From an uncultured Parabacteroides sp. (GTDB lineage: Bacteria > Bacteroidota > Bacteroidia > Bacteroidales > Tannerellaceae), in NCBI GenBank assembly GCA_949295065.1, contig CASFJQ010000023.1:1-41836 (forward strand): DNA of 41,836 bases, written 5' to 3'. Made by a program: the position numbers and the translations under genes. Of the stretch, positions 14,995 to 22,961 are shown one piece after another. Under the pieces are notes generated by a model. It was given only the letters and a program-made list of their open reading frames with translations. It was not told the origin of the DNA and made no database searches. The number at the start of each line of letters is the position of its first letter. The first letter of the stretch is position 1.

Positions 14995-17565
14995 ATGAAA
15001 ATCAAAGCGAATAACGCAAACGAACCAATTTGGAAGGAAGTTTATTCTCAGTCAAGACTTCCTAAACAGTTAGAGCCATTGAAAGAAATGGCAACAAACC
15101 TTTGGTGGGTATGGAATCACGAAGGAGCTAAATTGTTTGGTAAAATTGATCCTGCATTATGGAAATCAACTGAAGGAAACCCTGTACAATTGTTGCAGAA
15201 TCTTTCTTACGGTCGAGTTGAAGAAATTATTTCTGATAAAGAATTGATGGCAGAAGTCAATAGCGTATATGCTGACTTCAAAAACTATATGAATGTTAAA
15301 CCGGATGTAACAAAGCCATCTGTTGCTTATTTCAGTATGGAATATGGTCTTACAAATGTATTGAAGATTTATTCCGGTGGTTTAGGTGTTTTGGCCGGTG
15401 ACTATTTGAAGGAAGCCAGCGACAGCAATATCGACTTGTGTGCCGTAGGTTTCTTGTATCGTTTCGGTTATTTCACTCAGACATTGTCAATGGACGGCCA
15501 GCAGATTGCAAACTACGAAGCACAGAATTTCGGTTCTTTGCCTTTGACTCAGGTTTTGCAGTCTAATGGTGAGCCTTTCGTTCTTGAAGTTCCTTATCCA
15601 GGCCGTGTAGTATATGCATATGTATGGAAAGTGATGGTAGGTCGTGTTCCATTGTATTTGATGGATACAGACATTCCTCAGAACAGCGAATGGGATCGTT
15701 CAATTACTCACCAGCTTTACGGTGGTGACTGGGAAAACCGTATGAAACAGGAATATCTGTTGGGTATCGGTGGTATCTTGTTGCTTAACAAACTTGGAAT
15801 CAAGAAGCAGGTTTATCACTGTAATGAAGGACATGCAGCATTGATCAATGCTCAGCGTTTGGTTGATTATATCCAGAACGACGGCCTTTCATTCAACGAA
15901 GCTCTTGAAGTAGTTCGTGCTTCTTCATTATATACAGTTCATACTCCTGTGCCTGCTGGTCACGACTATTTTGATGAAGGTCTTTTCGGCAGATATATGG
16001 GTGAATTCCCTGGCAAATTAGGTATCAGCTGGCAGGAATTCATTGACATGGGACGTGAAAATCCTGGAACAAACGAGAAGTTCTGTATGAGTACATTTGC
16101 TTTGAACACTTGCCAGGAAGCAAACGGTGTGAGCTGGTTGCATGGTAAGGTTTCTCAGAGAATGTTTGCTCCGATTTGGAAAGGTTATTTCCCTGACGAA
16201 TTGCATGTAGGTTATGTTACCAACGGTGTGCATATGCCGACATGGGCTTCTACAGAATGGAAGAGATTCTTCAAGGAAAGATTTGCAAAAGATTTCTTCC
16301 AGCACCAGTCAGAAGCTAAATATTGGGAAACAATACAGACTATTCCTGACGAGGAAATCTGGAATCTTCGCCAGACATTGAAAAAGAAACTTATCTCTTA
16401 TATAAAGAATGAATATAAGACAACTTGGTTGAAGAACCAGGGTGATCCTGCAAAGGTTGTTTCAATCTTGGAAAAGATTAACCCTAATGCATTGATGATT
16501 GGTTTCGGCCGCCGTTTTGCTACATATAAACGTGCGCACCTGTTGTTTACAGACTTGGATCGTTTGGCTAAGATTGTCAACAACGAGCAGTTCCCAATCC
16601 AGTTCGTATTTACAGGAAAAGCTCACCCTGCTGATGGCGGTGGACAAGGCTTGATCAAACACATTATTGAGATTTCTCGCCGTCCGGAATTCCAGGGTAA
16701 GATTATCTTCTTGGAAAACTACGATATGCGTTTGGCTCGTCACTTGATTGCAGGTGTAGATGTTTGGTTGAATACTCCTACAAGACCATTGGAAGCATCA
16801 GGTACTTCAGGTGAAAAAGCTGAAATGAATGGTGTATTGAACTTCTCTGTACTCGACGGTTGGTGGTATGAAGGTTATCGTGAAGGTGCTGGTTGGGCTT
16901 TGACTGACAAGCGTACTTATGAAAACCAGCAATATCAGGATCAGCTGGATGCTGCTACAATTTATCAGATGTTGGAAACTGAAATTATCCCAACTTATTA
17001 CGCACGTAACAGTAAGGGCTATTCTCCGGAATGGATTCAGTATATCAAGAACTCTATGTCACAGATTGCATACGACTATACAATGAAACGTATGCTTGAT
17101 GATTATATTGACCGTTTCTATAACAAGTTGGCTACTCGTTCTGCTATGTTGACAGAAAATAAATTTGCTAAGGCAAAATCAATTGCAGCATGGAAAGAAG
17201 AAGTTGCTTCTCACTGGGATAGCTTCCAGGTTGAATCATTCATAGCTGATGACAACTTTGTTGCTAATGGTCCTGTTGTCGGAACTGAAGCTAAGTTTAA
17301 TCTTGTAATTGACCGTCATGAATTGCAGGGAATGCTTGGCGTTGAAATGGTTGTTACTAAGGAAGATATGGAAAAACATATTCCTGTAATTATCTTTAAG
17401 GAAGAATTCAAACTTATGAAAGAAGAAGGTTCTAAATTGTTCTTCGAATTGAAAGTAACTCCAACAGAAGCAGGAACACAGCGTGTAGGTTTCCGTGTAT
17501 TCCCAAAAAATGCGGAATTGCCTCATAGAATGGACTTTGCTTATATCCGTTGGATTCAGTTATAA
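14995..17565 (+). CDS. glgP: Alpha-glucan (glycogen) phosphorylase, GT35
   Basis: The enzyme phosphorolyses alpha-1,4-glucan to glucose-1-phosphate with pyridoxal phosphate as cofactor. The N-terminal segment ([17 protein letters not shown]) is a DUF3417-type extension typical of the short, Thermotoga-like bacterial phosphorylases. Catalytic landmarks are the [16 protein letters not shown] glycine loop (about 127-142), [10 protein letters not shown] (about 276-285) and [14 protein letters not shown], whose Lys608 should hold the PLP. At 856 residues it is complete. It lies directly after glycogen synthase and ends at a good terminator (17608-17653). Codon use is unusually biased, as expected for a highly expressed gene. 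Confidence 0.95.
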   Translation: MKIKANNANEPIWKEVYSQSRLPKQLEPLKEMATNLWWVWNHEGAKLFGKIDPALWKSTEGNPVQLLQNLSYGRVEEIISDKELMAEVNSVYADFKNYMNVKPDVTKPSVAYFSMEYGLTNVLKIYSGGLGVLAGDYLKEASDSNIDLCAVGFLYRFGYFTQTLSMDGQQIANYEAQNFGSLPLTQVLQSNGEPFVLEVPYPGRVVYAYVWKVMVGRVPLYLMDTDIPQNSEWDRSITHQLYGGDWENRMKQEYLLGIGGILLLNKLGIKKQVYHCNEGHAALINAQRLVDYIQNDGLSFNEALEVVRASSLYTVHTPVPAGHDYFDEGLFGRYMGEFPGKLGISWQEFIDMGRENPGTNEKFCMSTFALNTCQEANGVSWLHGKVSQRMFAPIWKGYFPDELHVGYVTNGVHMPTWASTEWKRFFKERFAKDFFQHQSEAKYWETIQTIPDEEIWNLRQTLKKKLISYIKNEYKTTWLKNQGDPAKVVSILEKINPNALMIGFGRRFATYKRAHLLFTDLDRLAKIVNNEQFPIQFVFTGKAHPADGGGQGLIKHIIEISRRPEFQGKIIFLENYDMRLARHLIAGVDVWLNTPTRPLEASGTSGEKAEMNGVLNFSVLDGWWYEGYREGAGWALTDKRTYENQQYQDQLDAATIYQMLETEIIPTYYARNSKGYSPEWIQYIKNSMSQIAYDYTMKRMLDDYIDRFYNKLATRSAMLTENKFAKAKSIAAWKEEVASHWDSFQVESFIADDNFVANGPVVGTEAKFNLVIDRHELQGMLGVEMVVTKEDMEKHIPVIIFKEEFKLMKEEGSKLFFELKVTPTEAGTQRVGFRVFPKNAELPHRMDFAYIRWIQL

Positions 17566-17607
17566 TTCTGAATGTATATAGGATAATTAAATCTTAGAAT
17601 AAATAGG

Positions 17608-17653
17608 GCTGCATGTCGAAGTGGGTAATCTCATTTTGTCATGCAGCTTTTTT
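17608..17653 (+). terminator. Intrinsic terminator of glgP
   Basis: GCTGCATG (17608-17615) pairs with CATGCAGC (17640-17647), followed by six T. Confidence 0.85.
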
Positions 17654-17736
17654 AGTGATATTGCGAGCCTCAAGATATCAATATTCTGTAAAAGCAATTC
17701 TTTGATTATACATATTGCCGTAGTGAAAATTACTAC

Positions 17737-17824
17737 TATATATATTCTTCTCTACAACTATATATATTCCCGATTGGGGCAATATATATTTTTTATTCTG
17801 TTCGGATATATTTTATATGGATTG
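17737..17824 (+). repeat. AT-box array with 22-bp period
   Basis: The boxes TATATATATT (17737), TATATATATT (17759), AATATATATT (17781) and a weaker CGGATATATT (17803) recur at exactly 22-bp steps, separated by unlike 12-bp spacers. The stretch between the glgP terminator and the SRP promoter (17654-17950) has no credible gene and holds mainly this array. The unit GGGGCAATATATATT recurs in inverted orientation at 37066-37080. Confidence 0.55.
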
Positions 17825-17950
17825 ATTATAGGGGATAGGACAGTAGGGCGTTATATGTTTCAATATTGTATTAATGTATATTAACATATGCGTAAATCCT
17901 TATAATAATTGATGTTATGTATGAGTATGAAAAAATATTTGATAAATCTC

Positions 17951-17980
17951 TTGCAGAATAAAAAATTATATCTACCTTTG
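17951..17980 (+). promoter_or_regulatory. Promoter of the SRP RNA-tRNA unit
   Basis: TTG (17951-17953) and TACCTTTG (17973-17980) are 19 bp apart, a strong consensus promoter placing the start at about 17984-17986, exactly where the SRP RNA fold begins. Confidence 0.85.
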
Positions 17981-17985
17981 CACAC

Positions 17986-18081
17986 GGGTAAGTCCTACAC
18001 GGCAAGCTCCCTCGGAATCCCCCAGGACTTGACCGTAGCAAGGGTACTTGGTTGTAGCGGCGCGATGTAGTAAGCTTGCCC
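17986..18081 (+). ncRNA. ffs: Small signal recognition particle RNA (4.5S type)
   Basis: This is the RNA scaffold that binds Ffh (SRP54) for co-translational targeting of membrane proteins. The ends close perfectly: GGGTAAG (17986-17992) pairs with CTTGCCC (18075-18081) with one wobble, and CTACA with TGTAG continues the long hairpin. The apex CCCAGGAC, then CGTAGCAAGGG, corresponds to the conserved Ffh-binding domain with its CAGG and AGCA internal-loop strands. The tetraloop appears to be UUGA rather than the common GGAA. The length of about 96 nt fits the small bacterial SRP RNA. A consensus promoter lies just upstream and tRNA-Thr follows after 4 nt, so the two RNAs share one precursor. 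Confidence 0.85.
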
Positions 18082-18085
18082 ACCT

Positions 18086-18159
18086 GCCTCTTTAGCTCAG
18101 TTGGCCAGAGCACGTGATTTGTAATCTCGGGGTCGTTGGTTCGAATCCGACAAGAGGCT
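18086..18159 (+). tRNA. tRNA-Thr (anticodon TGT)
   Basis: The 74-nt cloverleaf has acceptor GCCTCTT/AAGAGGC, D arm GCTC-AGTTGGCCA-GAGC, anticodon loop TTTGTAA (anticodon TGT, reading ACA codons) and T arm GTTCGAAT. The anticodon stem CGTGA/TCTCG contains a U-U mismatch at its middle pair. The CCA end is not encoded. It lies 4 nt after the SRP RNA with no promoter of its own, and a strong terminator starts 6 nt downstream. It must therefore be cut out of the SRP-tRNA precursor, presumably by RNase P. Confidence 0.96.
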
Positions 18160-18164
18160 CAGGA

Positions 18165-18200
18165 AAGCGGAAACTCAGAATAAGGGTTTCCGCTTTTTTT
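18165..18200 (+). terminator. Terminator of the SRP RNA-tRNA transcript
   Basis: AAGCGGAAAC (18165-18174) and GTTTCCGCTT (18186-18195) form a perfect 10-bp stem with a continuous T-run to 18200. Confidence 0.92.
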
Positions 18201-18270
18201 ATATCCGGACTTTCCAGATGTAATTATGTGATGAGTGTAGCTTCGATGCTGATTAAGCCACTCTCTGTTC

Positions 18271-18301
18271 TTGATTAATTGACGAATTAAAGTTACTTTT
18301 G
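18271..18301 (+). promoter_or_regulatory. Promoter of the DUF4494-yggS operon
   Basis: TTG (18271-18273) and TACTTTTG (18294-18301) are 20 bp apart; the leader before the ATG at 18368 is about 60 nt. Confidence 0.8.
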
Positions 18302-18367
18302 CCATAAGAAAAAGGAATGTGTCTTTGGCATATTCTTTGTGTTGTAAAATTTAATTGAGAAATAAAA

Positions 18368-18880
18368 ATGCACAATTGGTTTGAATGTAAAGTGTCTTAT
18401 GAAAAGATGCTTGAAAACGGAATGCAGAAAAGAGTTACAGAACCTTATTTGGTAGATGCTTTGTCTTTTACAGAAGCAGAAAGCCGTATCATAGAGGAAA
18501 TACGTCCGTATATCACGGGCGAATTCACTATCACTGATATTAAGCGTGCCCGTATATCAGAGTTGTTCTTTAATGAGAATGGAGACCGTTTCTATAAAAT
18601 AAAGGTATATTTTATCACTCTTGACGAAAAAAGCGGTGCTGAGAAAAAAACAGCTGCACAGATGCTTGCTCAGGCTTGCACTTTGAAGGAAGCAATTTCT
18701 GTTCTTGAAGAAGGAATGAAGGGAACTCTTTCAGATTATGTCATAGCTTCTGTTGCTGAAACTGCCTTGATGGATGTTTTCCCATTCGATGCTAGCAAAA
18801 TTCCTTCTGAACCTAAAAGTGGTGAAGAACTCATTGCTGAACAGAAAAAATTAGCTGAAGAAAAAGCTCAGAAAGCATAA
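18368..18880 (+). CDS. DUF4494 protein
   Basis: This 170-residue Bacteroidales family has no known function. The body (about 1-140) opens with HNWFECKVSYEK, then alternates strands and helices, with SFTEAESRIIEEIRPYITGEFTITDIKRAR split over about 37-66 as its best-conserved part. The C-terminal 30 residues are a low-complexity Glu/Lys/Ala helix (EELIAEQKKLAEEKAQKA). No signal peptide or membrane segment is present. It is followed after 24 bp by a YggS-type PLP protein with a genuine AAGGAG ribosome-binding site, so the two form an operon. The pairing hints at a role in PLP or amino-acid homeostasis, but that is guilt by association only. Confidence 0.85.
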   Translation: MHNWFECKVSYEKMLENGMQKRVTEPYLVDALSFTEAESRIIEEIRPYITGEFTITDIKRARISELFFNENGDRFYKIKVYFITLDEKSGAEKKTAAQMLAQACTLKEAISVLEEGMKGTLSDYVIASVAETALMDVFPFDASKIPSEPKSGEELIAEQKKLAEEKAQKA

Positions 18881-18890
18881 TAATATTTTT

Positions 18891-18896
18891 AAGGAG
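18891..18896 (+). promoter_or_regulatory. Shine-Dalgarno sequence of the yggS-like gene
   Basis: AAGGAG stands 8 nt before the ATG at 18905. Clear Shine-Dalgarno motifs are rare in this window, and this one supports 18905 over the out-of-frame ATG at 18900. Confidence 0.65.
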
Positions 18897-18904
18897 AAAA
18901 TGAA

Positions 18905-19573
18905 ATGAGTGTATCTCAAAATATAAGACAAATCACAGCGTCGCTTCCAAAGGAAGTAACGCTTGTCGCTGTGTCGAAATTTCATCCAATCGAAGCTATT
19001 GACGAAGCTTATAAGGCAGGACAAAGAGTGTTTGGTGAAAGTCGTGCACAGGAGCTTGTCATGAAAGAGAAACTCCTGCGATATGCAGATATAGAGTGGC
19101 ATTTTATTGGGACATTGCAGACCAATAAAGTTAAAGAAATCGCTCCTTTCATCCATACTATTCAGAGTATAGATTCGCTCAAACTCTTGCGTGAGGTGGA
19201 GAAACAGGCGAAGAAAAACAACAGAAAAATCCGAGTCTTGCTCGAAATTCACGTGGCTGAAGAAGATTCAAAGCATGGATTTAATCCGGATGAATGCCGC
19301 AGGATGCTTGATGAAAACCTAGGTGAATTTGAAAACGTAGTCTTTTCCGGTGTAATGGGTATGGCTACTTTCACTGATGATGAGTCAAAAATCCGCAAAG
19401 AGTTTAAAGAGCTTCATTCTCTATTTACTGAATTCAAGGAAAAGTATTTTGCAGATAATTCTGAGTTCAAGACAATTTCGATGGGAATGAGCCATGATTA
19501 TCATATTGCTGTCGAAGAGGGTAGCACTATGGTGCGTATAGGTACAGATATTTTCGGTGAAAGAGAATATTGA
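18905..19573 (+). CDS. YggS/PLPBP-family pyridoxal-phosphate protein
   Basis: This single-domain, alanine-racemase-like TIM-barrel protein binds PLP but has no known catalytic activity. It buffers cellular PLP and affects amino-acid and keto-acid pools. The PLP lysine is K25 in VAVSKFHP, followed by FGESRAQE (about 43-50) and WHFIGTLQTNKVK (about 63-75). The phosphate-binding end is SMGMSHDYHIAVEEGSTMVRIGTDIFG. The 222 residues are complete. It is second in an operon with a DUF4494 gene, and it has one of the few clear ribosome-binding sites here. Its stop codon overlaps the -33 TTG of the next promoter. Confidence 0.94.
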   Translation: MSVSQNIRQITASLPKEVTLVAVSKFHPIEAIDEAYKAGQRVFGESRAQELVMKEKLLRYADIEWHFIGTLQTNKVKEIAPFIHTIQSIDSLKLLREVEKQAKKNNRKIRVLLEIHVAEEDSKHGFNPDECRRMLDENLGEFENVVFSGVMGMATFTDDESKIRKEFKELHSLFTEFKEKYFADNSEFKTISMGMSHDYHIAVEEGSTMVRIGTDIFGEREY

Positions 19574-19598
19574 ATTATAAAATAAATGCTTACTTTTG
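19570..19598 (+). promoter_or_regulatory. Promoter of the dihydroorotate-dehydrogenase-like gene
   Basis: TTG (19570-19572, overlapping the preceding stop codon) and TACTTTTG (19591-19598) are 18 bp apart; the ATG is 25 bp downstream. Confidence 0.75.
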
Positions 19599-19622
19599 TG
19601 TAGAGCATAAAACTATACAGAC

Positions 19623-20603
19623 ATGATAGATTTAAAAACTGAATATGCAGGGCTTACTCTTCGTAACCCTATCATTGTTAGTAGCTCCGGTTTAACTCTG
19701 AGTCCGGAACGAAACAAAGAATATGAAAAAGCCGGTGCAGGCGCAATTGTTCTCAAGTCATTGTTTGAGGAACAGATAGAGATGCAGAGCGACCAGCTCT
19801 CCCAGCATTCTGATTATCCTGAAGCTGAAGATTATATCAGGACTTATGCCAGAATGAACCAGGTTAACAATTATCTGGACATTATCAAGAAATCAAAGGA
19901 ATTATGTTCTATTCCTATTATCGCAAGTATCAACTGCTATAAGGCTGATTCATGGATTGATTTTGCTAAGCAGATTGAATTGGCTGGCGCTGATGCTTTG
20001 GAATTGAATGTGTTCTTCCTTGAAACAGATATGGAAGGAAGTTGCGACGGCGGAGTTCAGTCTTTGTATGTGAATATTCTGCGTAAGGTTAAAGAGACTG
20101 TTTCAATTCCTGTTATAATTAAGTTGGGAAAATATATCGAGAATATTCCTTCATTGGTAAACGTACTGAAAGCTAATGGTGCAGCCGGTGTTGTTTTGTT
20201 TAACCGATTCTATCAGCCGGATATAGATATAAATTCCATGCAGCTTGTTTCAGGACAGGTGTTCAGCAATCATTCTGATTTGAGTGATACAATACGTTGG
20301 ACTGCTATTACAAGCGGAAAGGTAAAAGGTATAAGCATTGCTTCATCAACTGGTATACATGATTGGGAAGATGTAGTAAAATGTCTGTTGGCCGGTGCTT
20401 CTGCTGTTCAGATGTGTAGTGCTATTTATACTCATGGAACTGAAATCATATCTCAAGTTCTGACTTGCGTGGAAGAATGGATGGGACAGGCACATTTCAA
20501 ATCATTGCCTGACTTTGTAGGAAAATTGAGTTATTCAAACATTGATAATCCTGCAATGTATGAAAGAGTTCAGTTTATGAAGTATTTTGCTAATAGAGAC
20601 TGA
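19623..20603 (+). CDS. Dihydroorotate dehydrogenase-like flavoprotein
   Basis: This is an FMN-binding TIM barrel of the PyrD superfamily, 326 residues. It starts with LKTEYAGLTLRNPIIVSSSGLT, the family's first strand, and shows IASINCY (about 100-106), GADALELNVFF (about 122-132), IIKLGKY (about 163-169) and SIASSTGIHDWEDVVKCLLAGASAVQ split over the phosphate-binding end (about 238-263). The expected substrate contact after ALELN is FFLET rather than the classic NCPN, so it may not act on dihydroorotate. Such PyrD-like proteins are common in Bacteroidales beside a separate true PyrD. It is monocistronic, with its own promoter and a terminator at 20629-20677. The actual substrate is unknown. 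Confidence 0.88.
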   Translation: MIDLKTEYAGLTLRNPIIVSSSGLTLSPERNKEYEKAGAGAIVLKSLFEEQIEMQSDQLSQHSDYPEAEDYIRTYARMNQVNNYLDIIKKSKELCSIPIIASINCYKADSWIDFAKQIELAGADALELNVFFLETDMEGSCDGGVQSLYVNILRKVKETVSIPVIIKLGKYIENIPSLVNVLKANGAAGVVLFNRFYQPDIDINSMQLVSGQVFSNHSDLSDTIRWTAITSGKVKGISIASSTGIHDWEDVVKCLLAGASAVQMCSAIYTHGTEIISQVLTCVEEWMGQAHFKSLPDFVGKLSYSNIDNPAMYERVQFMKYFANRD

Positions 20604-20628
20604 AAATCCTTTTAATTTTAAAATATAA

Positions 20629-20677
20629 ATGGAATCATAAAACTAAGCTTTATTGCTTATTTATGATTCCATTTTTT
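20629..20677 (+). terminator. Terminator of the dihydroorotate-dehydrogenase-like gene
   Basis: ATGGAATCATAAA (from 20629) pairs with TTTATGATTCCAT (20660-20672), giving a 13-bp stem running into a T-run (20672-20677). Confidence 0.9.
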
Positions 20678-20708
20678 AGGCTTCTGTTTGCGTATATTAA
20701 AGTCTAAA

Positions 20709-20760
20709 ACAAAAGGAGCAGAGTTGATAGTCGTGTATTTCAACGAATCAGCTCTGCTTC
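20709..20760 (-). terminator. Terminator of the M13 peptidase gene
   Basis: Read on the minus strand, GAAGCAGAG (20760-20752) pairs with CTCTGCTCC (20723-20715) and TTTTGTTTTAGA follows. Together with the plus-strand hairpin at 20629-20677 it separates two convergent genes. Confidence 0.85.
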
Positions 20761-20782
20761 TTGTTATGTGGAATTTAATGAA

Positions 20783-22834
20783 TTACCAGATGTTTACTCT
20801 CTTTTCCGGTGCAAGATACATTGGATCGCCTTCTTTGATATTGAATGCTTCATAGAAGCTGTCAATATTTTTCAAAGCAGCATTTACGCGCCATTTTCCA
20901 AGAGAGTGAGGGTCAATCTTAGTCATTCTTACAATTTCTTCAGGACGGATATTCATTCCCCACAATGTTGCATATCCAAGATAGAATCTCTGCTCATGTG
21001 TGAAACCTTCGATAGGAGCAGGAGTTTCTTTACCTTTAAGACTGTTCATATAAGCCTGATGAGCAATAAGCAAACCGCCCTGGTCTGCGATGTTTTCACC
21101 CAAAGTGAAACGTCCGTTTGCATGAACTGTGTCAACAACAATTATATCGTCATACTGTTTTACCAAAACTTCAGCACGTTCAACAAACAGTTTCGCATCT
21201 TCCTCTGTCCACCAGTCTGAAAGGTTTCCGTCTTTATCGTAATTTCTTCCCTGATCGTCGAATCCGTGAGTCATTTCGTGACCGATTACCACACCGATAG
21301 CACCATAGTTCACAGCATCGTCTGCTTCAGGATTGAAGAAAGGAGGCTGAAGAATTGCTGCCGGGAAGCAGATTTCATTTGTATTAGGGCTGTAATATGC
21401 GTTGACAGTCTGTGGAGTCATATGCCAGCGAGATTTGTCAACCGGCTTATTTACTTCAGACAGATTAAAGTCGAATTCAAAAGCATTGGCACGGCAGATA
21501 TTTGCCCAATATGAGTCATTTTTGATTTCCAAAGATGAATAATCTCTCCATTTGTCAGGATATCCGATTTTTACAGTGAATGAAGCCAGTTTTTCCTGAG
21601 CCTTCATCTTTGTTGAATCGCCCATCCATTCCAAAGCATTTATTCTTTCACCCAAAGCTGTCTGAAGATTCTTTACCAAGGTAATCATCTTCTCTTTTGA
21701 TGAAGCAGGGAAATATTTCTTTACATACATTTCGCCGACAGCTTCGCCCAATGTTCCGTTTACAGAATTGATAGCTCTTTTCCATCTTGGTTGCTGTTCC
21801 TGGCGGCCGGACATCACTTTGCCATAGAATTCAAAGTTCGCATCCACAAAATTGTCGCTCAGATAAGGAGCAGCAGCATCCATAAGGTTGAATGCAAGAT
21901 AGTATTTCTGATCGTCAAGAGAAGCATTGCTCAGGAATTTGTCCAATGCCTTGTAGTAATCAATCTGCTTAACGTCGATTTCCTTCAGGTCAGCAACGCC
22001 TAAAGCTTCGAAATAAACATCCCAATCGAAAGCCTTGTTCTGCTTTTTAAGTTCTTCTACAGATATCTTGTTGTAATTCTTCTGAGAATCTCTCAAATCT
22101 TCTCTGCTGTATGACGCTTCTGCTATTCCTGTTTCGATTTTCATTACGGAATTTACAGCCGCTTCTGCCTGCTCAGGACTGGAGCCGATGGCAGTAAACA
22201 AATGGTTGATATAAGTATGATAAGCATCTCTGATACTTTTCATATTATCGTCATTCTGCAAGTAATAGTCTTTGTCACCCATTCCAAGGCCTGCCTGATA
22301 AAGCATTGCAATGTTCTGTGAGCTGTTTTTATCATCGGCACTTACATAGAACGCGAAATAAGGAGTCATTCCTTGTCTTTGCATAGTAGCAATCATTTTT
22401 GCCACTTCAGCTTTTGAGGCAAGGTGCATTATATCGTTTAGCTGCTCTTTGATAGGCTCAAATCCAAGTTCGTTTGATTTAGTGCTGTCAAGAGCAAGAG
22501 AATACATCGTTGATATTTTCTGAGAAACACTTCCGGCTTCCTGAGGCTGGGAGCTCAACTCTTCAATCAATATACGGAGCTGTTCCTGATTCTCATCCAT
22601 AAGCTGGTTGAAGGTTCCGTATCTTGAATACTCCGGTTTCAATGGATTGTTTTTCATCCATCCTCCGCAGGCGTATTGATAAAAGTCTGTGCCGGGAGCA
22701 ACTGTAGTGTCCAGATTTGCTGGGTCGATTGCCAGATTCCTAACTACTTCTGTTTTGGGTGCAGAAGTACAACTTGCCATAGCAACCATTCCGGCTGCCA
22801 AGATTGGCAATAATAGATTTCTTGTTTTTTTCAT
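20783..22834 (-). CDS. pepO: M13-family zinc endopeptidase lipoprotein (PepO/neprilysin-like)
   Basis: This gluzincin peptidase cleaves oligopeptides and should sit on the periplasmic side as a lipoprotein. The signal peptide MKKTRNLLLPILAAGMVAMASC carries a lipobox-like ending (Cys22). The M13 N-terminal helical domain spans about 35-430. The catalytic domain has HEMTH at 519-523 (zinc ligands H519 and H523, catalytic E520) and ENIADQGG with third ligand E580 and supporting D584. The C-terminus RVNAALKNIDSFYEAFNIKEGDPMYL matches the family end. The frame is open 20 codons further upstream, but only ATG at 22834 yields a clean signal peptide, and the minus-strand promoter lies between. At 683 residues it is full length. 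Confidence 0.94.
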   Translation of the reverse strand: MKKTRNLLLPILAAGMVAMASCTSAPKTEVVRNLAIDPANLDTTVAPGTDFYQYACGGWMKNNPLKPEYSRYGTFNQLMDENQEQLRILIEELSSQPQEAGSVSQKISTMYSLALDSTKSNELGFEPIKEQLNDIMHLASKAEVAKMIATMQRQGMTPYFAFYVSADDKNSSQNIAMLYQAGLGMGDKDYYLQNDDNMKSIRDAYHTYINHLFTAIGSSPEQAEAAVNSVMKIETGIAEASYSREDLRDSQKNYNKISVEELKKQNKAFDWDVYFEALGVADLKEIDVKQIDYYKALDKFLSNASLDDQKYYLAFNLMDAAAPYLSDNFVDANFEFYGKVMSGRQEQQPRWKRAINSVNGTLGEAVGEMYVKKYFPASSKEKMITLVKNLQTALGERINALEWMGDSTKMKAQEKLASFTVKIGYPDKWRDYSSLEIKNDSYWANICRANAFEFDFNLSEVNKPVDKSRWHMTPQTVNAYYSPNTNEICFPAAILQPPFFNPEADDAVNYGAIGVVIGHEMTHGFDDQGRNYDKDGNLSDWWTEEDAKLFVERAEVLVKQYDDIIVVDTVHANGRFTLGENIADQGGLLIAHQAYMNSLKGKETPAPIEGFTHEQRFYLGYATLWGMNIRPEEIVRMTKIDPHSLGKWRVNAALKNIDSFYEAFNIKEGDPMYLAPEKRVNIW

Positions 22835-22861
22835 CTTTTTCTTTTGCCTAAAAACTGCGCA

Positions 22862-22894
22862 CAAAAGTAATAAAAAAACAAAAGCTAAAGGCAA
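22862..22894 (-). promoter_or_regulatory. Promoter of the M13 peptidase gene
   Basis: On the minus strand TTG (22894-22892) and TACTTTTG (22869-22862) are 22 bp apart, leaving a leader of about 25 nt. The region overlaps the divergent promoter at 22915. Confidence 0.65.
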
Positions 22895-22914
22895 TATTAT
22901 TCATAACAAATACT

Positions 22915-22922
22915 TACATTTG
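22915..22922 (+). promoter_or_regulatory. -7 promoter box of the nucleotidyltransferase gene
   Basis: TACATTTG, an exact match, lies 39 bp before the ATG at 22962. No good -33 element is visible. Confidence 0.65.
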
Positions 22923-22961
22923 TCTCTGTTTATAAATAAAACATTAAAATATTATATAGTG

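Noticed and set aside
17621-17884. 87-codon plus-strand frame after glgP
   Set aside because: It begins within the glgP terminator and is made of ATATAT repeats encoding Ile/Tyr runs.
17871-18113. 80-codon minus-strand frame
   Set aside because: It is antisense to the SRP RNA and tRNA-Thr genes.
22689-22961. Extended N-terminus of the second nucleotidyltransferase
   Set aside because: It is antisense to the peptidase signal peptide and crosses both divergent promoters. The nucleotide-binding fold begins at 22962.
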